From: Bacteroidales bacterium
GTDB lineage: Bacteria; Bacteroidota; Bacteroidia; Bacteroidales; UBA932
Length of the DNA: 26,974 nucleotides
Reading direction: 5' to 3'
Assembly: GCA_016291185.1 (NCBI GenBank)
Contig: JAEFAI010000031.1
Span: 1 to 26,974, forward strand
Positions 23,284 through 26,974 of the stretch are shown here, piece after piece. Each line of letters begins with the position of its first letter. Within the stretch, counting starts at the first letter, position 1. The translations under genes and the position numbers were made by a program. Under the pieces are notes generated by a model that made no database searches, had not been told where the DNA came from, and saw nothing but the letters and a program-made list of their open reading frames with translations.

Positions 23284-24462
23284 ATGCGTGAAGAATACGA
23301 TGATGAAATAGATATTGACTGGATGGGGGTGTTCGTTAAGCTCCTGAACAACTGGCGCTTTATCTTCGTGGCGTCCGTTGCCTTCGGGCTCTTCGGCATC
23401 GTCATGGCATTGACCAGTCCGCGCAAGTACAGCGTTACGATGACCCTCGCCCCGGAAGTTCAGACGGGCGGCGCAAGCAGCCTCAGCAGCATTTCCAGCA
23501 TGCTGGGCATCGCCGCGGCCGGTTCCGCCGGCAGCACGGACGCACTCAATATCACCCTCTTCCCTGAAATCTGCAAGAGTACGCCCTTCCTGACCGGGCT
23601 CTTCCCCGTGGAGCTGACCCAGTACGTCTCCCCCCAGGAGGCGCGTGAAGGCGTCGTCGCCCGGTCCGTCACGGTCTTCGACCACATGACCGGACTGGAC
23701 AGGGAGAAGCGGTTCAGTATCCGGCCGATGGGGTGGTTCTCCCGGAAGGAACCCGTCCTGGAGGACGACGGGACACTCGACCCCGCCCGACTGACGCTCA
23801 TGCAGTCCCGTGCCGTCGAGGCCCTCTCGAAGAGCATTTCCGCGTCGGTCGACAAATCCGGCATCACGACCATCACCGTGGTCATGGACGACCGGCTGAT
23901 GGCCACGCAGCTGGCCGACACGGTCTGCCGCCGCCTGCAGGAATACGTCACCGTGTACCGGACGCAAAAATCCATCGAAGACTATGATTACTATGTCAAG
24001 ATGACGGAGGATGCTCAGGCCAGGCTGGTCAAGGCGCAGGCTGCCTATGCCGCGAGTGTGGACCACGAGCGGGACATCATCCTCCAGTCCGTGAGCAGCC
24101 GCCGCGACAGGCTTCGCCAGGAGGCGGAGCTGGCCAGCCAGCTGTATATCCAGATGGCGCAGCAGCAGGAGATGGCGCGGGCCAAGATCCAGGAGGTGAA
24201 GCCGGTTTTTGCCGTCATCCAGCCCGCCACGATGCCCCAGCACGCGACCAACAGCCGTGCGAAAGTCGTCCTGATCTGGGGATTCGTGGGTCTCTTCCTG
24301 TCCTGCTTCTGGGTTGGGTTCGGCGTCGATCTTCTCGACCGTTTCCGCGTCTGTCTGCGCCACCGGCTCTCGAAGCAGACCACGACGCAGGAAAAGGAAC
24401 TTCCGGCCCCCGAGCGGGATGTCGTCCGGGAAGGATGGGTCGGGGTGGGAAAGGGAGTCTAG
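23284..24462 (+). CDS. Wzz/GumC-type chain-length determinant protein
   Basis: This 392-residue inner-membrane protein controls polysaccharide polymerisation or couples it to the export channel. The N-terminal Wzz domain starts with an acidic segment and DWMGVFVKLLNNW, then a first transmembrane helix (about 24-45, FIFVASVAFGLFGIVMAL). A long periplasmic part follows, with predicted coiled coils near 235-310 (DAQARLVKAQAAYAASVDHE). A second membrane helix lies at about 331-351 (VLIWGFVGLFLSCFWVGFGV). There is no C-terminal tyrosine-kinase domain. It pairs with the SLBB protein just upstream. The expected next genes (glycosyltransferases, flippase) are absent: the next gene is convergent, and its stop shares a CTAG palindrome with this one. 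Confidence 0.9.
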   Translation: MREEYDDEIDIDWMGVFVKLLNNWRFIFVASVAFGLFGIVMALTSPRKYSVTMTLAPEVQTGGASSLSSISSMLGIAAAGSAGSTDALNITLFPEICKSTPFLTGLFPVELTQYVSPQEAREGVVARSVTVFDHMTGLDREKRFSIRPMGWFSRKEPVLEDDGTLDPARLTLMQSRAVEALSKSISASVDKSGITTITVVMDDRLMATQLADTVCRRLQEYVTVYRTQKSIEDYDYYVKMTEDAQARLVKAQAAYAASVDHERDIILQSVSSRRDRLRQEAELASQLYIQMAQQQEMARAKIQEVKPVFAVIQPATMPQHATNSRAKVVLIWGFVGLFLSCFWVGFGVDLLDRFRVCLRHRLSKQTTTQEKELPAPERDVVREGWVGVGKGV

Positions 24463-24884
24463 CGGGAAACTACTCGGTAAATAGCGAGCAGATAGCGACG
24501 GAGAGGCCGCAGGGCGCGCCACAGGCGGGCGCGGCCTGGCTTGCGTCGCTGTCCGGAGGGGCGGATGATCTCGGTCACGGTGCCGATCACGTCGGCAAGC
24601 GTGCAGTGCTCCATGCCGGCGAGGTTGCCGTCGCCCATCAGGGTGAGCGCGTCGCCTTCACGCGCGACGACGCGATGCAGGAGGTAGCGCCCGTCGATCT
24701 TGACCAGCACGATGTCGCCGACGGCCACGTCCGCCTTCCGGCGGAGTGTGACCCGGTCCACGCCGTCCCGGATGAAGGGAAGCATGCTGTTGCCCGTTGG
24801 GATGATGACGGCTTCGCGCCCGTCGCGCAGGACGGCCGCTACCTCGCCGAGGAGGAATTCGTTGGGCAGGGTACGTTTATCCAT
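24459..24884 (-). CDS. S24/S26-family peptidase-like protein (His-type, no membrane anchor)
   Basis: This 141-residue protein resembles the catalytic core of signal peptidase I-like enzymes. GNSMLPFIRDG places the nucleophile at S33, GDIVLVKIDGRYLLHRVV supplies H70 in the position used by SipW/ER-type enzymes instead of lysine, and LMGDGN supplies D85. There is no N-terminal transmembrane helix. The C-terminus is strongly basic and helical (RRKPGRARLWRALRPLRRYL), perhaps a membrane-surface anchor. Its start overlaps the end of the HPrK-like gene by eight bases, so the two are cotranslated. In peptide cassettes a peptidase of this kind could trim leaders, but no substrate is visible. The alternative is a non-catalytic relative. 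Confidence 0.82.
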   Translation of the reverse strand: MDKRTLPNEFLLGEVAAVLRDGREAVIIPTGNSMLPFIRDGVDRVTLRRKADVAVGDIVLVKIDGRYLLHRVVAREGDALTLMGDGNLAGMEHCTLADVIGTVTEIIRPSGQRRKPGRARLWRALRPLRRYLLAIYRVVSR

Positions 24885-25863
24885 CGACCGTTTCGTTGCA
24901 GAGCCGGGCGGCGTCAGCGTCCGGCAGGCATTCCAGGTGATAACAGGGGACCAGCTGCACGACTTGCGTCAGTGTTTCATGCTGCGCGTCCGCGAGCGAG
25001 CGGATCGGGCGGAAGCCCGAACAGGAGGCCATTACCGAGGCATAGGACTGCACGGTGGACAGCCGCTCGATGCGGTTGTGCGGGGCCTGATTGAGGCGCA
25101 CAATGGCCCCGACAGGCACGTCCTGTGCCTTGTAGCAGGGCGTCTTGCCGCTCCAGGGGGAGCCGTACACCCGGGCGACTCCGTCCACGACGCGCAGGAC
25201 CGGGTTGTCGTCGTTGAGGAGTTCCGTCCCGGAAATGTGCTCCAGCCACAGGCGGCTGTGGGTGCTCTTGCCGGTGCCGCTCTTCCCGAGGAAGAGGAAG
25301 CCGCGGCCGCCGCGCGTCACCACGGAGGCATGCATCTCGAGTGCGTTGTAGGGCGCCGCTGCAAAAGCGAACAGCAGCATCAGGGCATTGTTCACGGCGA
25401 AAGCCTGGTCGGCCGGGCTGCCTTCTATATAAAGCTGTCCCTCGCGGAAATCGTCCCGCATTTCCAGTACGCCGCATATCGGTTTCGAGGGCGCCGGAGC
25501 GAACGCCGCCTGATATCCCCCGCCGCTGCGGAAGAAGCCCACCACGGGCTCCCCGGTCCGCTCGGCGCTGCGCATCAGCGGCTCTCCCGGCGCTCCCGGT
25601 TTCCGGTCAGTAACAGTTAGATTAAATATCGGAGCGGAGCCGGCAGCAGCCTCGCCAGACCGTAGCCACCCTCGGCTTCGTAAGAGGGAGGGGCCCGCTT
25701 CCGAAGGAAGTGGGAGGGGTCCTGCGGAGCAGGACGTCTGGAGAGGCTGGCTGCCGGTCCGCGACGCAAAGGGATCGTAGTTGTGCAGCAGGTCGGCTGC
25801 CGGAAAATCATCCGGCAGTTCCAGCGAGAACGTGAGTCCTGCGACTTGGAAGCAGCGGACCAT
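24877..25863 (-). CDS. HPr-kinase-like serine kinase with in-frame repeat insertion
   Basis: This 328-residue protein is related to the C-terminal ATP-binding domain of HPr kinase/phosphorylase and to the small serine kinases of RiPP clusters. The P-loop GKSGTGKST lies at 193-201 in a typical FLFLGKSGTGKST context; LNDDNPVLR and VYGSPWSGKTP are further family blocks, and the end VPCYHLECLPDADAARLC is characteristic of the Bacteroidota group. It begins five bases after lepA and is coupled to the S26-like gene. Residues about 35-76, between NYDPFAS and APIFNLTV, are low-complexity, rich in Ser, Pro, Leu and Gly, and encoded by palindromic DNA, so they look inserted. Its substrate is unknown; no HPr or PTS genes are nearby. 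Confidence 0.85.
   Translation of the reverse strand: MVRCFQVAGLTFSLELPDDFPAADLLHNYDPFASRTGSQPLQTSCSAGPLPLPSEAGPSLLRSRGWLRSGEAAAGSAPIFNLTVTDRKPGAPGEPLMRSAERTGEPVVGFFRSGGGYQAAFAPAPSKPICGVLEMRDDFREGQLYIEGSPADQAFAVNNALMLLFAFAAAPYNALEMHASVVTRGGRGFLFLGKSGTGKSTHSRLWLEHISGTELLNDDNPVLRVVDGVARVYGSPWSGKTPCYKAQDVPVGAIVRLNQAPHNRIERLSTVQSYASVMASCSGFRPIRSLADAQHETLTQVVQLVPCYHLECLPDADAARLCNETVDG
25640..25757 (-). repeat. Small palindromic element inside the HPrK-like gene
   Basis: The block is bounded by imperfect inverted repeats of 21-22 bases (25640-25660 and 25736-25757), differing by one gap and one or two substitutions. Two internal hairpins are perfect: CTTCC-GAA-GGAAG (25698-25710) and GTCCTGC-GGA-GCAGGAC (25719-25735). 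The block is about 118 bases long and the gene stays open through it. This is a MITE- or REP-like layout. Confidence 0.8.
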
Positions 25864-25868
25864 GGGGA

Positions 25869-26974
25869 CTAGGAATCCAGTTTGAGCACGGCCATGAAGG
25901 CACTCTGGGGGACCTGGACGGTGCCGATCTGGCGCATGCGCTTCTTGCCCTCCTTCTGCTTCTCCAGGAGCTTGCGCTTGCGCGTGACGTCGCCGCCGTA
26001 GCACTTCGCGGTCACGTCCTTGCGCACCTGCTTGACGGTCTCGCGCGCGATGATCTTCGCGCCGATGGCCGCCTGGATAGGGATATCGAACTGCTGACGC
26101 GGGATCAGGTCCTTGAGCTTCTCGCACATCTTGCGCCCGAACGTATAGGCGTTGTCCTCGTGGATCAGCGTAGAGAGCGCATCGGCGGGCTCTCCGTTCA
26201 GCAGGATGTCCAGACGGACCAGCCGGGCGGGCCGGAAGTCCATGACGTGATAGTCGAAAGAGGCATAGCCCTTCGAGATGGTCTTGAGCTTGTCGTAGAA
26301 GTCGAAGACGATCTCGGACAGGGGCATGTCGTAAGTCAGTTCCACGCGGTCGGCCGTGATGTAATGCTGGCCGATCAGCGTGCCGCGGCGGTCCAGACAG
26401 AGCTTCATGATAGCCCCGAAGAACTCGGACTTGGAGATGATCTGGGCGCGGATATAAGGCTCCTCGATGTGGTCGATGAGCGTCTGGGCGGGCAGGCCGG
26501 ACGGGTTGTGCACGTCCATCACCTCGCCCTGCGTCGTATAGACTTTGTAAGAAACGTTCGGCACCGTGGTGATCACGTCCATGTCGAACTCGCGGAAGAG
26601 CCGCTCCTGCACGATCTCGAGGTGCAGCAGGCCCAGGAAGCCGCAGCGGAAGCCGCTTCCCAGCGCCAGCGAGCTCTCCGGCTCATAGACGAAGGAGGCG
26701 TCGTTGAGCTGGAACTTCTCGAGCACGGCGCGCAGCTCCTCGAACTTGTCGGCCTGCACGGGGTACATACCCGCGAAGACCATCGGCTTCACTTCCTCGA
26801 AGCCGGCGATGGCTTCCTCGCACGGCCGGGCCACGTGGGTGATGGTATCGCCCACCTTGACCTCGACGGCGCTCTTGATGCCGGTGATGACGTAGCCCAC
26901 GTCCCCGCAGCCGATTTCGGCGGCGGGGATGAGCTTCATCTTCAGGATGCCCACTTCCTCGACCTCGTAGTCCA
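25869..26974 (-). CDS. lepA: Elongation factor 4 (LepA), C-terminal part
   Basis: The last 367 residues of LepA/EF4 are present; the GTPase domain lies beyond the right edge, so the gene is cut by the window. LepA is a ribosome-binding translational GTPase that affects initiation and back-translocation. The visible part starts in domain II ([20 protein letters not shown]) and includes [20 protein letters not shown]. The LepA-specific C-terminal domain follows, with [20 protein letters not shown] and the ending [19 protein letters not shown]. The sequence is well conserved and not disrupted. It is followed by the HPrK-like gene after five bases, an unexpected operon partner for a housekeeping factor. 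Confidence 0.97.
   Translation of the reverse strand, partial: DYEVEEVGILKMKLIPAAEIGCGDVGYVITGIKSAVEVKVGDTITHVARPCEEAIAGFEEVKPMVFAGMYPVQADKFEELRAVLEKFQLNDASFVYEPESSLALGSGFRCGFLGLLHLEIVQERLFREFDMDVITTVPNVSYKVYTTQGEVMDVHNPSGLPAQTLIDHIEEPYIRAQIISKSEFFGAIMKLCLDRRGTLIGQHYITADRVELTYDMPLSEIVFDFYDKLKTISKGYASFDYHVMDFRPARLVRLDILLNGEPADALSTLIHEDNAYTFGRKMCEKLKDLIPRQQFDIPIQAAIGAKIIARETVKQVRKDVTAKCYGGDVTRKRKLLEKQKEGKKRMRQIGTVQVPQSAFMAVLKLDS

Overview
The window comes from a GC-rich member of the Bacteroidota, probably an uncultured Bacteroidales. The evidence is the 16S 3' end, at least eleven exact TAnnTTTG (Bacteroidetes -7 box) promoter motifs placed just upstream of genes, almost no Shine-Dalgarno sequences, and a typical gene set: tricorn-like S41 peptidase, PorT-type beta-barrels, a paired CHR transporter and an SLBB-type polysaccharide exporter. 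No species can be assigned from the sequence alone.

Layout. 1-444: the 3' end of 16S rRNA, tRNA-Ile and tRNA-Ala, each tRNA followed by a terminator-like hairpin, and no 23S rRNA. 543-6717 (+): a two-gene chromate-type transporter, a secreted GH20 hexosaminidase and a very large tricorn-like protease, all closely spaced. 6844-9308 (-): an EnvC-like divisome activator and a TPR protein. 9383-11168 (+): an ECF sigma factor with a membrane protein that joins an anti-sigma-like N-terminus to an outer-membrane barrel. 11260-15141: housekeeping genes (tsaE, a ComM/YifB ATPase, a phosphopantetheinyl transferase, malate dehydrogenase, tRNA-Pro). 15183-18546: a LolD-type ATPase, YqaA-like and DUF456 membrane proteins, an outer-membrane barrel and mutY. 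18628-20757: a PqqD-like protein, a probable nucleotidyltransferase remnant and an ABC exporter. 20894-24462: a Wza-like SLBB protein and a Wzz-like protein. 24459-26974 (-): lepA (partial), an HPr-kinase-like protein and an S26-like peptidase.

Two themes stand out. First, three genes (the S41 protease, mutY and the HPrK-like kinase) carry in-frame blocks of palindromic, repeat-like DNA in regions where an insertion should be tolerated. The hairpin in the protease gene has the same plan (GTC, stem, CTTGN loop, stem, CTC) as one in the intergenic region before the chromate transporter. This looks like a family of small palindromic elements that invade protein-coding genes, comparable in principle to the Rickettsia palindromic elements. 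Second, the PqqD-like protein, NTase remnant, ABC exporter, HPrK-like kinase and S26-like peptidase are components that occur together in RiPP/lasso-like peptide cassettes. Here they lie in two blocks on opposite strands, separated by a polysaccharide export pair, and no precursor peptide is visible. Several genes also appear to be transcribed as leaderless mRNAs.
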